NCBI GenBank assembly: GCA_008015835.1
Contig: SSGH01000006.1
Coordinates: 124,001-188,000 of the forward strand
Source of the DNA: Lysobacter sp.
GTDB lineage: Bacteria > Pseudomonadota > Gammaproteobacteria > Xanthomonadales > Xanthomonadaceae
Reading direction: 5' to 3'
Length of the DNA: 64,000 nt
Shown here: piece after piece, positions 27,412 to 37,758 of the stretch
How the letters are laid out: every line of letters begins with the position of its first letter
How positions within the stretch are numbered: position 1 is the first letter of the stretch
The notes under the pieces: generated by a model
What the model saw: the letters and a program-made list of their open reading frames with translations, nothing else
Databases searched by the model: none
What the model was told of the DNA's origin: nothing
Program-made: the position numbers and the translations under genes

Positions 27412-29253
27412 TCAGAAGCTCTTGCCGAAGGTGGCGAAGAGCGCCGCGTCGGTGCCGTCGGTTTGGCCGATGGTCGCGGTCAGGCCGACGTTGGCGTCCA
27501 GACCGAACAGTTCGGTGCGGGCGCCGAGGACGGCGGTGGCGTAGCTATCGTCGAACTGCAGGCCCGGAACGGCGTATTCGGGCGTGCCGACGACGGTCAG
27601 CGAACGCGCGAAGGCCTCTTCCGCGTAGTCTTCGAACTCGCGGTCGTAGGTGAACTTCGCGTACGGCTTCATGTGATCGCTCAGTTCGAACGTGGCCTGC
27701 CAACCGATGCTGCCGATCAGCGAATCGAAGTTCTGGTCCGGGTAGGCCAGCGCGGTCGACTGCGTCGGGTTGCTTTCGGTGTAGCCGTCGACGTCGATGC
27801 GCTGCGCGAGCACGCTGACCACCGGGCCGTGCTTGACCGAGCCTTCGCCGAACTGCATGCCGGCGTTTACGCCGAAGCTGAGGTTGGTGCCATCGGGCGA
27901 ACCGGAGTGGGTGCGCTTCACCGGGCCGAGCCACACGTCGCGATCGACGTCGTAACCGACTTGGCTATAGCTCAACTGGCCGTTGACCCACGTCTTCTCG
28001 CCGTACCAAGCGACGAAACCGCCGAGGGTGCCTTCGCTCTGGTCGAATTCGCCAGCGTTGTTGCCGTAGTCGTAGGTGTTGCGGCCCAGGCCGCCGAAGG
28101 CGCCGAACACGAAATTGCCGCGGGTCCAATCGACGCCGCCGGTGAGGGCCGGGCCCATGCTGTCGTACAGATTGCCTTGGTCGTAGGTCTGCACGTCGAC
28201 GCGGGTGTCCACCCACCAGCGCGTGCCGTCGCCTTCGGGCTTACCGCCGAGGTGGTTAGCGACGCGGTCGGCGCGGGCGCGACCGACGACGGCGGTGGCG
28301 TGCGGCAGCGCGGCGATCTGACGCGGCGCTTCCAGCACCGACACCGCGTACTGCGAGAGGATCTGGTGCGCGCGGCTGGTCGGGTGCACGCCGTCGGCGA
28401 ACAGATAGGTGTTCGGCGCATCCGGCGTGACGTAGCTGGTCGGGTTGCAGGTGAGCGAGTTCGCGGTGATCTGCGGCTGGCAGGCGGTGCCGGTCGTGTT
28501 GGTGAAGCCGAACGCGGCGGCGTTCGCGCTGACTTCGCGAATCAGCGTGAAGGTATCGAGCGGAATCACCCGCAGGCCGTTGCTGCCGAGCGCGCTGAAC
28601 AGCGCATTGTTGTAGTTCGTGGCGAGCGCGGTGCCGTTGGCCTGCGCGGCCGCGCCCAGGGCGCGGAAGGCCGGGGTGAGGCCGAGATCGGGCACGGTGG
28701 CGACCAGGATGTAGCGGGCACCGGCGTTGCGCAGGCTACCGACGACGCCGACTTCCGATGCGACCGCACCGGCGATCGTGGTGGTCGGGTCGGCGCCGGC
28801 GTTGGTGATCGCGAACAGATCGTTCGCGCCGCCCCACACCGAGTACAGCGCACGCGCATCGGCGCGGCCGCCGTTCGCGGTGAGGTAGTTGTTGGTCTGC
28901 GTGGCCAACGACGGGATCGGACCCAGCGCACCGGTGGTGTTGATGCCGACGCGCGCGCCGCCCGCGGCGTAGTTGGTGCCGATCTGGCCGTTGCCGTTCG
29001 GCGAGGCGCCGGTGCCGTAGTAATCGGCGAGGTACTGCGACCAGACGAACCCCGGGTTCGTGGTGAACTGACCGGTCACCGGCCGCACGCTGGCGGGCAG
29101 CAACGGGCGGAAGAAGCCGCCGTCGGTCAAGCTGTCGCCGAAAAACACGGTCTGCGTGTACGGGCCGCCGGCGAACGCCGGTGCGGCCGTCAAGGCGAGC
29201 GCCACGGCGAGAACACTACGCATGGGCCGCTTGGCCCGCGAAGACAACGTCAT
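27412..29253 (-). CDS. GDSL-type autotransporter esterase (EstA-like)
   Basis: 613 residues. The ATG at 29253 has a very strong GGAGGGGG site. Signal peptide 1-28. The GDSL hydrolase passenger has FFGDSLTDGG (Ser41), the YSVWGGANDL block (oxyanion Asn) and ADGVHPTSRAH (Asp287, His290). From about residue 345 to the end is a 12-strand-type autotransporter barrel finishing in Phe (TFGKSF). EstA-like enzymes stay anchored at the cell surface and hydrolyse lipids and short esters. A terminator lies directly after the gene. Confidence 0.93.
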   Translation of the reverse strand: MTLSSRAKRPMRSVLAVALALTAAPAFAGGPYTQTVFFGDSLTDGGFFRPLLPASVRPVTGQFTTNPGFVWSQYLADYYGTGASPNGNGQIGTNYAAGGARVGINTTGALGPIPSLATQTNNYLTANGGRADARALYSVWGGANDLFAITNAGADPTTTIAGAVASEVGVVGSLRNAGARYILVATVPDLGLTPAFRALGAAAQANGTALATNYNNALFSALGSNGLRVIPLDTFTLIREVSANAAAFGFTNTTGTACQPQITANSLTCNPTSYVTPDAPNTYLFADGVHPTSRAHQILSQYAVSVLEAPRQIAALPHATAVVGRARADRVANHLGGKPEGDGTRWWVDTRVDVQTYDQGNLYDSMGPALTGGVDWTRGNFVFGAFGGLGRNTYDYGNNAGEFDQSEGTLGGFVAWYGEKTWVNGQLSYSQVGYDVDRDVWLGPVKRTHSGSPDGTNLSFGVNAGMQFGEGSVKHGPVVSVLAQRIDVDGYTESNPTQSTALAYPDQNFDSLIGSIGWQATFELSDHMKPYAKFTYDREFEDYAEEAFARSLTVVGTPEYAVPGLQFDDSYATAVLGARTELFGLDANVGLTATIGQTDGTDAALFATFGKSF

Positions 29254-29482
29254 ACCCCCTCCAAAAATGTGTGAGTCGAATGCGATGGCCCTCTGGGCCT
29301 GTTGGTGTACGTCTCCAGCCAGCCATGGCATACGCCCCCGAATGGCGGCGCCGGATCGTGGCGGCATGGTTTCACGATCCCCGCAGGGACTCAAGTGCGA
29401 ATTAACGCTTTTTTCGCAAATTCGGCGGCCGGCGAGCTCACAGCGCTGGGCATCGCCGCGAGGCCGGGCGACAATTCCGGCC

Positions 29483-29686
29483 ATGCGACTCCAACTGAAC
29501 GGCGAAGCCCTCGCCCTGACCGACGACCCGCTCACCATCGCCGACCTGTTGGCGCGCCAGGGCCTCGCCCAACGGCGCGTGGCCGTGGAGGTGAACGGCG
29601 AGATCGTCCCGCGCGGGCGGCATGCGGAGCATCGTCTGCAGGAAGGCGATATCGTCGAGATCGTTCATGCGCTGGGCGGTGGGTGA
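29483..29686 (+). CDS. thiS: Sulphur carrier protein ThiS
   Basis: 67 residues, ubiquitin-like fold, ending in the required Gly-Gly (ALGGG). Its C-terminal thiocarboxylate gives sulphur to ThiG for the thiamine thiazole. AVEVNGEIVPR and GDIVEIVHALGGG are typical. Normally adjacent to thiG; here 577 bp of repeats lie between. Confidence 0.93.
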   Translation: MRLQLNGEALALTDDPLTIADLLARQGLAQRRVAVEVNGEIVPRGRHAEHRLQEGDIVEIVHALGGG

Positions 29687-29721
29687 GCATCGGCGCTTGC
29701 GCGGCACTGCCGCGCGCCGAT

Positions 29722-29972
29722 GCGAACGCCCGGCCACGGATGGCCGGGCCGGACAGTCCAAAGCCTTGTAGTCCCGCCATGGACGGCAAGCAACATTTTG
29801 CGAAACCGCCCGATGCCCTATCGGCATCGGCTGCGGGCGCGAACGCCCGGCCACGGATGGCCGGGCCGGACAGTCCGAAGCCTTGCGGTCCCGGCATGGA
29901 CGGCAACCAACATTTTCCGAAACCGCCCGATGGCCTATCGCCATCGGCTGCTTGCCCGAACGCCCGGCCGGC
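29722..29972. repeat. Tandem repeat, 117-bp unit, two copies and a fragment
   Basis: GAACGCCCGGCC recurs at about 29722, 29839 and 29956, with the intervening GGACAGTCC-AAGCCTTG, CATGGACGGCAA-CAACATTTT and GAAACCGCCCGATG shared. Within the thiS-thiG gap. Confidence 0.88.
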
Positions 29973-29983
29973 CCGCCTCAGCT

Positions 29984-30205
29984 AATGAGAGTCCTGATCG
30001 TTCGAGCCGCGCCCGCGGCCGATATACCCACCCGCATCCTCATCGGGCCTTCCGGCCCTCCCACAAAGCCTTGCGCTGTTCGGCCGGTATTCCCACATCT
30101 CAATCGGGCCGGCCAGCCTCAGCAATGAGAGGCCCGATCGTTCGAGCCGCGCCCGCGGCCGATATACCCACCCGCATCCTCATCGGGCCTTCCGGCCCTC
30201 CCACA
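29984..30205. repeat. Direct repeat, two copies at 140-bp period
   Basis: From 29984 and from 30124 the same 90-odd bases recur almost without change (AATGAGAG-CC-GATCGTTCGAGCC ... CATCGGGCCTTCCGGCCCTC). Adjacent to but different from the 117-bp repeat. Confidence 0.9.
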
Positions 30206-30256
30206 AAACCTTGCGGCGCTTCTCGCTTCGATAGCGCCACGAATAATCGGCGATAA

Positions 30257-31567
<1,311 letters not shown>

Positions 31568-31568
<1 letters not shown>

Positions 31569-32296
31569 TGGCGATGGCGCCCGATCACGTCCGCGACCAA
31601 CCGTTCACCGTCGAAGCGGGCCAACGCAAGATCCGCAGCTTCGTGCTGCGCCAGGGCCGTTTCAGCCCGGCGCAACAGCGCGCCTTCGACGAGCTGTGGC
31701 CGCGCTTCGGGCTCGACTACATCGGCGAGCCGCGCGATTTCGACGCGGCGTTCGGTCGCGCCGCGCCGCGCGTGGTCGAAATCGGGTTCGGCAACGGCGA
31801 TGCGCTGCGCTACGCCGCGCAGCACGACCGCGCGCGCGATTACATCGGTATCGAGGTGCATGCGCCGGGCGTCGGTCGCTTGTTGAATGCGTTGGCCGAC
31901 GACGGCAGCGATCACGTCCGCGTGTATCGGCACGACGCGGTGGAAGTGCTGGAGCGCGAGATCGCCGACGGCAGTCTCGACGAAATCCGTATCTACTTCC
32001 CCGACCCCTGGCACAAGAAACGCCATAACAAGCGTCGATTGGTGCAACCGGCGTTCGCGGCGCTGTTGACGCGGAAACTGCGCGTCGGCGGGCGCTTGCA
32101 TCTGGCGACGGATTGGCGGGACTATGCCGAGCAGATGTGGGACGTGCTCGACGCCACCGAAGGGCTACGCAATCGCGCCGGCGCGCGCGGCGATGTGCCG
32201 CGGCCCGAATGGCGCCCGCAAACGCATTTCGAAACCCGCGGCCAAAAACTCGGGCACGGCGTCTGGGATCTGCTCTACGACCGAGTCGCGCCATGA
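31568..32296 (+). CDS. trmB: tRNA (guanine-N7-)-methyltransferase
   Basis: 242 residues. It methylates G46 of tRNA using SAM. Motifs [12 protein letters not shown] (SAM site), [30 protein letters not shown] (the family signature) and [15 protein letters not shown] are all present. The ATG at 31568 abuts the antitoxin stop (TGATG); an in-frame GTG at 31565 and an ATG at 31574 are alternatives. In related genomes trmB directly follows thiG. Confidence 0.95.
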
Positions 32297-32325
32297 CCCC
32301 CGCCGCCGCCCACTGACGCCTCGGC

Positions 32326-34167
32326 ATGGAGAACGCGCTCACGCTCACCGGCGATATGCAGCTCGTGCTCGGGCTGACGGTGTTGACGATGCTGCTGTTC
32401 CTGTTCGAGCGCCTGCGCGCGGACGTGGTGGCCTTGGTGGTGTTGGTGCTGCTCGGCCTGACCGGCTTGGTCGCGCCCGAAGATCTGTTCAACGGTTTTT
32501 CCGGTAACGCGGTCATCAGCCTGATCGCCACCATGATCCTCGGCGCGGGCCTGGACCGCACCGGCGCGCTCAATCGTCTCGCGGCGTGGCTGCTGCGCCG
32601 CGCGCACGGCGTCGAGCGGCGCTTGCTGCTGCTCACCTCCGCCATCGCCGGCATCAATTCGTCGGTGATGCAAAACCCGTCGGTGATGGCGCTGTACTTG
32701 CCGGTGGCCTCGCGCTTGTCGTCGCGCACGGGTTTGCCGCTGTCGCGCCTGCTGATGCCGATCGCGGTCGCTATCATGATGGGCGGCGGCTTGACCATGG
32801 TCGGCAACTCGCCGCTGATTCTGCTCAACGATTTATTGGTCTCGGCCAACGCCAACTTGCCCTCGGGTCTGACCACGCTCAAGCCGCTGCCGATGTTCGC
32901 GCCGTTGCCGATCGGCATCGCGCTCTTGGTCGCGGGCTTGGCGTATTTCCATTTCTTCGGCGAGAAGCGCCTCGGCGACGAGGATTACGACAAAGGCGTC
33001 ACGCCCGCGCGTACCCAAAGCTATTTCGCCAGCGTGTACGGCATCGACGGCGACGTCTACGAATTGACCGTGAGCGCGGACAGCCCGCTGGTCGGCATGT
33101 CGCTGGGCGAAGCCGAAAGCCTGCACGACGCGCCGCTGATCCTGGCCCTGAAAACCGGCAACGAATCGCGCTTGGTGCCGCCGGGCGACGCGCGCATCTG
33201 GGTCGGCAGCGTGCTCGGCGTGATGGGGCCGCGGCAAACCATCGCCGACTTCGCGCAAAATCGCTTCCTGCGCATGAGCAGCCGGCTGCGCGAGTTCGCC
33301 GATCTGTTCAATCCCAGCCGCGCCGGCATTTCCGAAGCGGTGATTCCGCCGACCTCCACCTTCATCGGCAAGACCGCCACGCAGTTGCAACTGCGCAAGC
33401 GCTACAACCTGCGCCTGCTCGCGATCAATCGCGACAAACAGGTGCTGCGCGAGAACGTGCGCGAAGTGCCGCTGCGCGCCGGCGACATGCTGGTGCTGCA
33501 CAGCGTGTGGCAGGACTTGGGGCAAGCCGCCAGCGCCCGCGACTTCGTCACCGTCACCGATTACCCGAAAGCCGAACAGCGCCCGCACAAGCTGAAGATC
33601 GCGATGACGATCTTCGCGATCACCATGTTGATCGCGCTGTCCTCGCGCATCCCCACCTCGGTCGCGCTGATGACCGGCGTCGCCGGCATGCTGATCACCG
33701 GCGTGCTCAAGATGGACGAAGCCTACGCGGCCATCAACTGGAAAACCGTGTTCCTGATGGCGTGTTTGATTCCGCTGGGCTGGGCGATGGATTCCAGCGG
33801 CGCGGCCGCTTGGGTCGCCGCGCACAGCGTGGACCGTTTGCCCGAGGGCACGCCGGTATGGCTGCTGGAGATCGCCCTGGGCCTGCTGACCACCGCGTTT
33901 TCGCTGGTCATCAGCCATGTCGGCGCGACCATCGTGATGGTGCCGATCGCCATCAACCTCGCGCTCGCCGCCGGCGGCAACCCTTCGGCCTTCGCGCTGA
34001 TCATCGCGCTGTCGGCGTCGAACAATTTCATGACCGCGTCCAACCCGGTGATCGCGATGATCACCGGCCCGGCCGGCTACTCCGCCAAAGAACTGTGGCG
34101 GGTCGGCGCACCGATCAGCCTGATGTACACCGGCATCGTGGTGCTGATCGTCAACCTGATGTTCTGA
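32326..34167 (+). CDS. SLC13/CitT-type permease with two TrkA-C domains
   Basis: 613 residues. About eleven membrane segments are split by a soluble insert (about 215-410) that holds two RCK/TrkA-C-like domains (VYELTVSADSPLVGMSLGEAES and PPTSTFIGKTATQLQLRKRY). SLC13-like signatures are SSVMQNPSVMALYLPVA and the C-terminal SASNNFMTASNPVIAMITGPAGYS. This family carries di- and tricarboxylates or sulphate with Na+. TrkA-C inserts usually bind ligands. It lies 29 bp after trmB, perhaps as the end of the thiG transcript. Confidence 0.88.
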   Translation: MENALTLTGDMQLVLGLTVLTMLLFLFERLRADVVALVVLVLLGLTGLVAPEDLFNGFSGNAVISLIATMILGAGLDRTGALNRLAAWLLRRAHGVERRLLLLTSAIAGINSSVMQNPSVMALYLPVASRLSSRTGLPLSRLLMPIAVAIMMGGGLTMVGNSPLILLNDLLVSANANLPSGLTTLKPLPMFAPLPIGIALLVAGLAYFHFFGEKRLGDEDYDKGVTPARTQSYFASVYGIDGDVYELTVSADSPLVGMSLGEAESLHDAPLILALKTGNESRLVPPGDARIWVGSVLGVMGPRQTIADFAQNRFLRMSSRLREFADLFNPSRAGISEAVIPPTSTFIGKTATQLQLRKRYNLRLLAINRDKQVLRENVREVPLRAGDMLVLHSVWQDLGQAASARDFVTVTDYPKAEQRPHKLKIAMTIFAITMLIALSSRIPTSVALMTGVAGMLITGVLKMDEAYAAINWKTVFLMACLIPLGWAMDSSGAAAWVAAHSVDRLPEGTPVWLLEIALGLLTTAFSLVISHVGATIVMVPIAINLALAAGGNPSAFALIIALSASNNFMTASNPVIAMITGPAGYSAKELWRVGAPISLMYTGIVVLIVNLMF

Positions 34168-34397
34168 TCCGCGGCGCGGCATTCGGCCCGGCCGCCGACT
34201 GGCCGATTCGTTCCCCGCATTGCGTTGTTCGATCTACGGCCGGCTGCGGGTAGCGCGCGGGGGCGTCGAGCGCCGCGAAGACGCATCCGCACCAGCATCC
34301 TCCGGACAGACCTCGCCAGGACGGCGCACCGATCGCAGGCAGCGGTTTCGGCCGTCGTCTCCGCAGACCGTATTTCCCACTCCCAACCGAGGTTTCC

Positions 34398-34889
34398 ATG
34401 GACCAGTCCGTGCATTCCGATCGCGCCGAGGACATCGGCAAACGCGTGCTGAAGCTCGTCGAGAACGTCCGCAGCGCGGACGACATCGCGCCGTCGCGCA
34501 TCGAACAGCTCACCGGCATCAAAGTCGAGTTCAATCCCGACGACGTCAACGAATACGGCTTCGGCGGCCAGCTCACCGACGCCTGGGCCTACAACCTCGT
34601 CTCCCTGCCCGACGGCAGCGGCGCGAAACCCTCGCGGCTCATGTTCTCCTTCGACGACGAAAGCCGCGCCAACGCCGACATGGCGCCGATCTGCGCGCTG
34701 GACTTCGACGCCTACGCCGAAGCGCTCGCCGCCGCCGGTTACCGGGTCACGCCCTCGCCGGGCAAGCACGGGCAAGTCTCGCTGTGGGACTTCACCCGCG
34801 ACGACGTGACCGTGCAGGTGTACGTGCGCGGCGAGAACGACGATAAGGCGGACCACGCCTGCGTCTCCAAACTCATCATCAACGCCTGA
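34398..34889 (+). CDS. Candidate immunity protein for the downstream effector
   Basis: 163 residues, acidic, with no signal peptide or membrane helix, so cytoplasmic. The start has a GAGG site (ACCGAGGTTTCC). I recognise no named domain; the C-terminal half (ALDFDAYAEALAAAGYRVTPSP ... VTVQVYVRGEN) looks like an alpha/beta fold. It stands 11 bp before the zincin-XVIPCD gene, the usual place of the immunity gene for Xanthomonadaceae type IV secretion effectors. Known immunity proteins of peptidoglycan-directed effectors are periplasmic lipoproteins; this one is not, so a cytoplasmic target is more likely. Confidence 0.6.
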   Translation: MDQSVHSDRAEDIGKRVLKLVENVRSADDIAPSRIEQLTGIKVEFNPDDVNEYGFGGQLTDAWAYNLVSLPDGSGAKPSRLMFSFDDESRANADMAPICALDFDAYAEALAAAGYRVTPSPGKHGQVSLWDFTRDDVTVQVYVRGENDDKADHACVSKLIINA

Positions 34890-34900
34890 GGGACATCGAC

Positions 34901-36256
34901 ATGGCCGCCGTACCCGAAGACGTTCTGAAAAAAATGGCCGCGGAGAAAAAAGCCGCGGAAACCAAACTCGATAAGATCCTCACCGCGTTCGAGAAAGCGA
35001 ACGACACCCAATTCAGCACGCCCGGCAAGAATTTGCGCGAGCTGCTCGAAAAATCGCCGGACCTGAAAGCGCGCGTGCTCGATTCCGTCGCGAAAGGGCA
35101 TCTGGAGAAGTTCGAAATGCTGCCGCGCGGCGCGAATGCGGGTGGCACCTACAGCAGCGACAGCAAAGCCATCGAACTGCCGCCCGCCGAGCTGAAGAAA
35201 GCGGGCAAGGACACCGCCGCCGCCGCCGAGCTCATCTTCGTGATGGGCCACGAAATCCAGCACTCGTTCAACAGCACCGTTGCGGACAAGGCCAGCACCG
35301 ATTTCGTCAAGGACGTCGAACGCATCGCCAAAACGCCCGGGCCGCACGATTACACCGCAGCGGTGAAAACGCTGATCCAAGCCAACCGCGACGACGAAGC
35401 CAGCGCCCACATCGGCGGCTTCAACGCCATCGCCTCGAAGGTGATGAAGACCAAGCCGGAAGCGGGATTGAAGGAGCTCTACAACGCCGCGCCTGGCCGC
35501 ATGGGCGATTTCATCGACCGCAGCGGCCGGTCGCCGAATTTCACTTACGCCCTGAAACCGGGCCTGACGCTCGAAGCCGACAATACGCTCAAGGCGACGC
35601 CCGAGAACGTGAAGGCGATGGGCAAGCACTACTTCGACCAACCGCCGAGCTCAGCGCGCCTGGGCGCGAAGGGCAATCAGGATTACCCGAACTACTACGG
35701 CGAATGGGCGGTCAACGTCATTCAAGAGACCGAGAAACAAGCGCTGGCCGCCGCGAAGAAAGCCGACCCGAAAGCCGTCGCGCCGGAAGTGAAGATCAAT
35801 ATGGCCGAGATCGGCCTGAAGCCGGCCCTGCTCGACACCACGCTGAAGTACACCGACACCAGCCCGAAGAAACCGATCGAACCCGCGAAAGAAGCGGCGC
35901 AAGCGGTCGGTAGCGCCGTGTCGGAGGTCTACGCGCAAGCGACGCGCTCGATCGAGAAGATCGTCGGCGACCTCGGCCTGAAAAACGAAACCGAAAAACT
36001 CAACGTCGCCGCCGCCGCCGCCGCGCAAGCGATGAAAGCCGGCATGGAACGCATCGACGGCGCGCTGGCGGGCAAGCTCGGCCAAGTCTTCATGTACCAA
36101 GGCGACCCCGCCAGCGAACACGCCGACCGCATTTCGGTGGACGTCAACAAAGCCAAACAACAACCCGCCGAACAATCGCTGGCGACGGCGGCCGCGGAAC
36201 AACCGGTCGCGGGCGTGCAACAACCGCAGCCGCAGGTGAAGGGGCCGAATCTTTAG
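34901..36256 (+). CDS. Predicted type IV secretion antibacterial effector: zincin domain plus XVIPCD-like tail
   Basis: 451 residues, no signal peptide. The N-terminal helix is Lys-rich. The zinc-binding block is FVMGHEIQHSFN (His117, Glu118, His121), and NRDDEASAHIGGF (Glu166 or His170) supplies a plausible third ligand, as in gluzincins. Residues about 330-430 resemble the XVIPCD that sends effectors to the Xanthomonas-type T4SS: GMERIDGALAG, then QVFMYQGDPASEHADRISVD and a QPAEQSLA end, matching the usual F-V-QGDP ... VD ... P-EQS pattern. A Gln/Pro tail follows. Start has GAGGGAC before it. The upstream gene is the candidate immunity factor. No T4SS genes are in the window. Confidence 0.72.
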   Translation: MAAVPEDVLKKMAAEKKAAETKLDKILTAFEKANDTQFSTPGKNLRELLEKSPDLKARVLDSVAKGHLEKFEMLPRGANAGGTYSSDSKAIELPPAELKKAGKDTAAAAELIFVMGHEIQHSFNSTVADKASTDFVKDVERIAKTPGPHDYTAAVKTLIQANRDDEASAHIGGFNAIASKVMKTKPEAGLKELYNAAPGRMGDFIDRSGRSPNFTYALKPGLTLEADNTLKATPENVKAMGKHYFDQPPSSARLGAKGNQDYPNYYGEWAVNVIQETEKQALAAAKKADPKAVAPEVKINMAEIGLKPALLDTTLKYTDTSPKKPIEPAKEAAQAVGSAVSEVYAQATRSIEKIVGDLGLKNETEKLNVAAAAAAQAMKAGMERIDGALAGKLGQVFMYQGDPASEHADRISVDVNKAKQQPAEQSLATAAAEQPVAGVQQPQPQVKGPNL

Positions 36257-36560
36257 TTGGTTGCGTGGCTTGTGGTCATGAAAGCCCTGCAGCGATGTGG
36301 GGCGTTTTTTGTTGGGGGTGCAGACGAGGTGGGGTTTTGTGTGTTCGGGGTGTATGCGCGGCGATAAAAGATGTCGGGTTATGTGGACGGTCTAACTTGC
36401 CGGCCCTGGTCTTTTCTCGCTCGCATCCAATAGGGAAAAACGATTGTTTTCTGTGGGATTTCGGGTTGACTCTCGGTGCTGGCGCGTGGCAGGTTACTGG
36501 CTGTACCCCGGTTTGGGGTCTGCCAGATAGTTTGGCATCTAGAAACAGGGGCTGAAACAA
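36257..36560. other. AT-shifted intergenic region before the first cassette gene
   Basis: 304 bp. Base composition drops sharply after 36256. It contains GTCTAAC (36389-36395), a possible half of an attC, but no GTTRRRY partner that I could accept, so the left border of the cassette array is unplaced. No gene seen. Confidence 0.45.
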
Positions 36561-37079
36561 ATGGACATCAAATCGAACCACGGGCAACCGCTATCATCAA
36601 TAGAAAGCTCAATGCTTGTTGATTTATTTATGCATTGGGATACAAGAGTTTCACAGCAAGAAACATTATATGTGGCGATATCAGTGGCGCCAATCGCTGT
36701 TCTCGCCACAACATGGAATGAAGCAGATGCATCACTTATTGCAATACTTTCTTTTGCTTCCTTGTCAGCCTATGCATTTCATCTTTTTATTATCAGGCGG
36801 ATTGCTGTTTTTCAGGACAACATATTTTCAGAGCTGCGAGAAAAAAGATTTCTAGACTGGGACGCCATTGTAAGCGACCAAAGCAGAAGAATTGGCGTCA
36901 GGCGGTTACGTCTTCTTGGTCTCAACATGCTATCCATAATTTGGTCTTTCTCATTATTCGTAAAAGCGGATCAGTCAGTCCTTAGGAATATATCTACAAT
37001 GATCCTAGCAGTAACCTTAATTTTTCCTCCTCTTTTTATCGTCATTTACCTGTGGCGAGAAACCCCGCCCGTGAATTAG
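36561..37079 (+). CDS. Cassette-borne membrane protein of unknown function
   Basis: 172 residues with three or four membrane segments (about 38-52, 58-78, 120-138, 144-165) and a charged cytoplasmic loop (REKRFLDWDAIVSDQSRRIGVRRL). Codon use is AT-rich (many AAA, ATA, TTA codons), unlike the rest of the window. Its stop TAG lies 8 bp before a canonical attC-like site, the normal position of a gene in an integron cassette. I recognise no family. Confidence 0.75.
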   Translation: MDIKSNHGQPLSSIESSMLVDLFMHWDTRVSQQETLYVAISVAPIAVLATTWNEADASLIAILSFASLSAYAFHLFIIRRIAVFQDNIFSELREKRFLDWDAIVSDQSRRIGVRRLRLLGLNMLSIIWSFSLFVKADQSVLRNISTMILAVTLIFPPLFIVIYLWRETPPVN

Positions 37080-37083
37080 CTGC

Positions 37084-37141
37084 GCCCAACAATTCATTCA
37101 AGCCGACCCCGCATCGGGGCGGCTAAAATCAAGCGTTAGGC
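37084..37141. repeat. attC-like integron recombination site
   Basis: 58 bp. R'' is GCCCAAC (37084-37090) and R' is GTTAGGC (37135-37141), complementary except for one base and matching RYYYAAC/GTTRRRY. Between them AAGCCG-CCCC pairs with GGGG-GGCT around GCATC, and TTCAAGC/TCAAGC flank. Fits the structure of attC sites. Confidence 0.82.
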
Positions 37142-37191
37142 TCGTTAGATAGTGGTTCGTTGTAATTCAACCAGAAAAAGGAGCAAAAATC

Positions 37192-37455
37192 GTGATTGAT
37201 CAACTAAAAGAGCGAATCCGTTCCTGCCTCAGAGATGCAGATGAGGCCTATGAGGACGAAAAAAAATTATCACGCCTCGCGTTCAATTCTGGCGGCAGTG
37301 AAGAGGTCCGATATAAAGCGATGCGGAATCAGATGTCAAACAAAAGGGATTCTCTTCTCGCAGAGGCAGACGAACTCATGTTAAAGCTGCAGGAGCATGG
37401 TATTGAGACGTTTGTAGAGCAAGATAGTGTTACCGTCAGATTTTATACACGCTAG
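37192..37455 (+). CDS. Small coiled-coil-like cassette protein
   Basis: 87 residues from a GTG at 37192 with a good AAAAAGGAGC ribosome site. Almost entirely charged helix (DADEAYEDEKKLSRLAF; NKRDSLLAEADELMLKLQ), then a short beta end (VTVRFYTR). AT-rich codons. It follows the attC at 37084 by 50 bp and so is the second cassette gene. No known family. Confidence 0.7.
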   Translation: MIDQLKERIRSCLRDADEAYEDEKKLSRLAFNSGGSEEVRYKAMRNQMSNKRDSLLAEADELMLKLQEHGIETFVEQDSVTVRFYTR

Positions 37456-37533
37456 TGCCCGGCCGCTTGGAGCATCTGAGATTATTTTCTAGAATTTCAA
37501 TGGCTTCAATAATGAGAATACTTATATCCAAAA

Positions 37534-37633
37534 GGCCGTAAGGCGCATAAGCGAAGCGTCATGCGCCGCTTTTTTGGCATGTGGCGCTGGCTGTTCCGGC
37601 GCATGACGCCTTCGGCTTATGCGCCCTACGGCG
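37534..37633. repeat. Imperfect inverted repeat, about 34-bp arms (MITE-like)
   Basis: GCCGTAAGGCGCATAAGCG ... GTCATGCGCCG (37534-37568) pairs with CGGCGCATGACGCC ... CTTATGCGCCCTACGGC (37597-37633). The arms differ by a few bases and a small bulge. The left arm is followed by CTTTTTTGG, so it can also terminate transcription of the cassette gene. Its right end abuts the next attC-like site. Confidence 0.85.
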
Positions 37634-37746
37634 CTAACATCATTCAAGCTGACGCCGTCTCGTGACTTCGTTGAAAGTTCGGCCTGCGGGCGAAATACTG
37701 GCTCCAAACTGCCGCGATCGGCGCGGCTTAACTCAAGCAATAGGCG
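37632..37746. repeat. Degenerate long attC-like site
   Basis: Begins with GCTAACATCATTCAAGC, similar to the AAC-AATTCATTCAAGC of the first site, and ends with GCGGCTTAACTCAAGCAATAGGCG, similar to GCGGCTAAAATCAAGCGTTAGGC. About 114 bp long; the terminal core GTTAGGC has become AATAGGC, so recombination may be impaired. Confidence 0.6.
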
Positions 37747-37758
37747 GCAGACCACACC

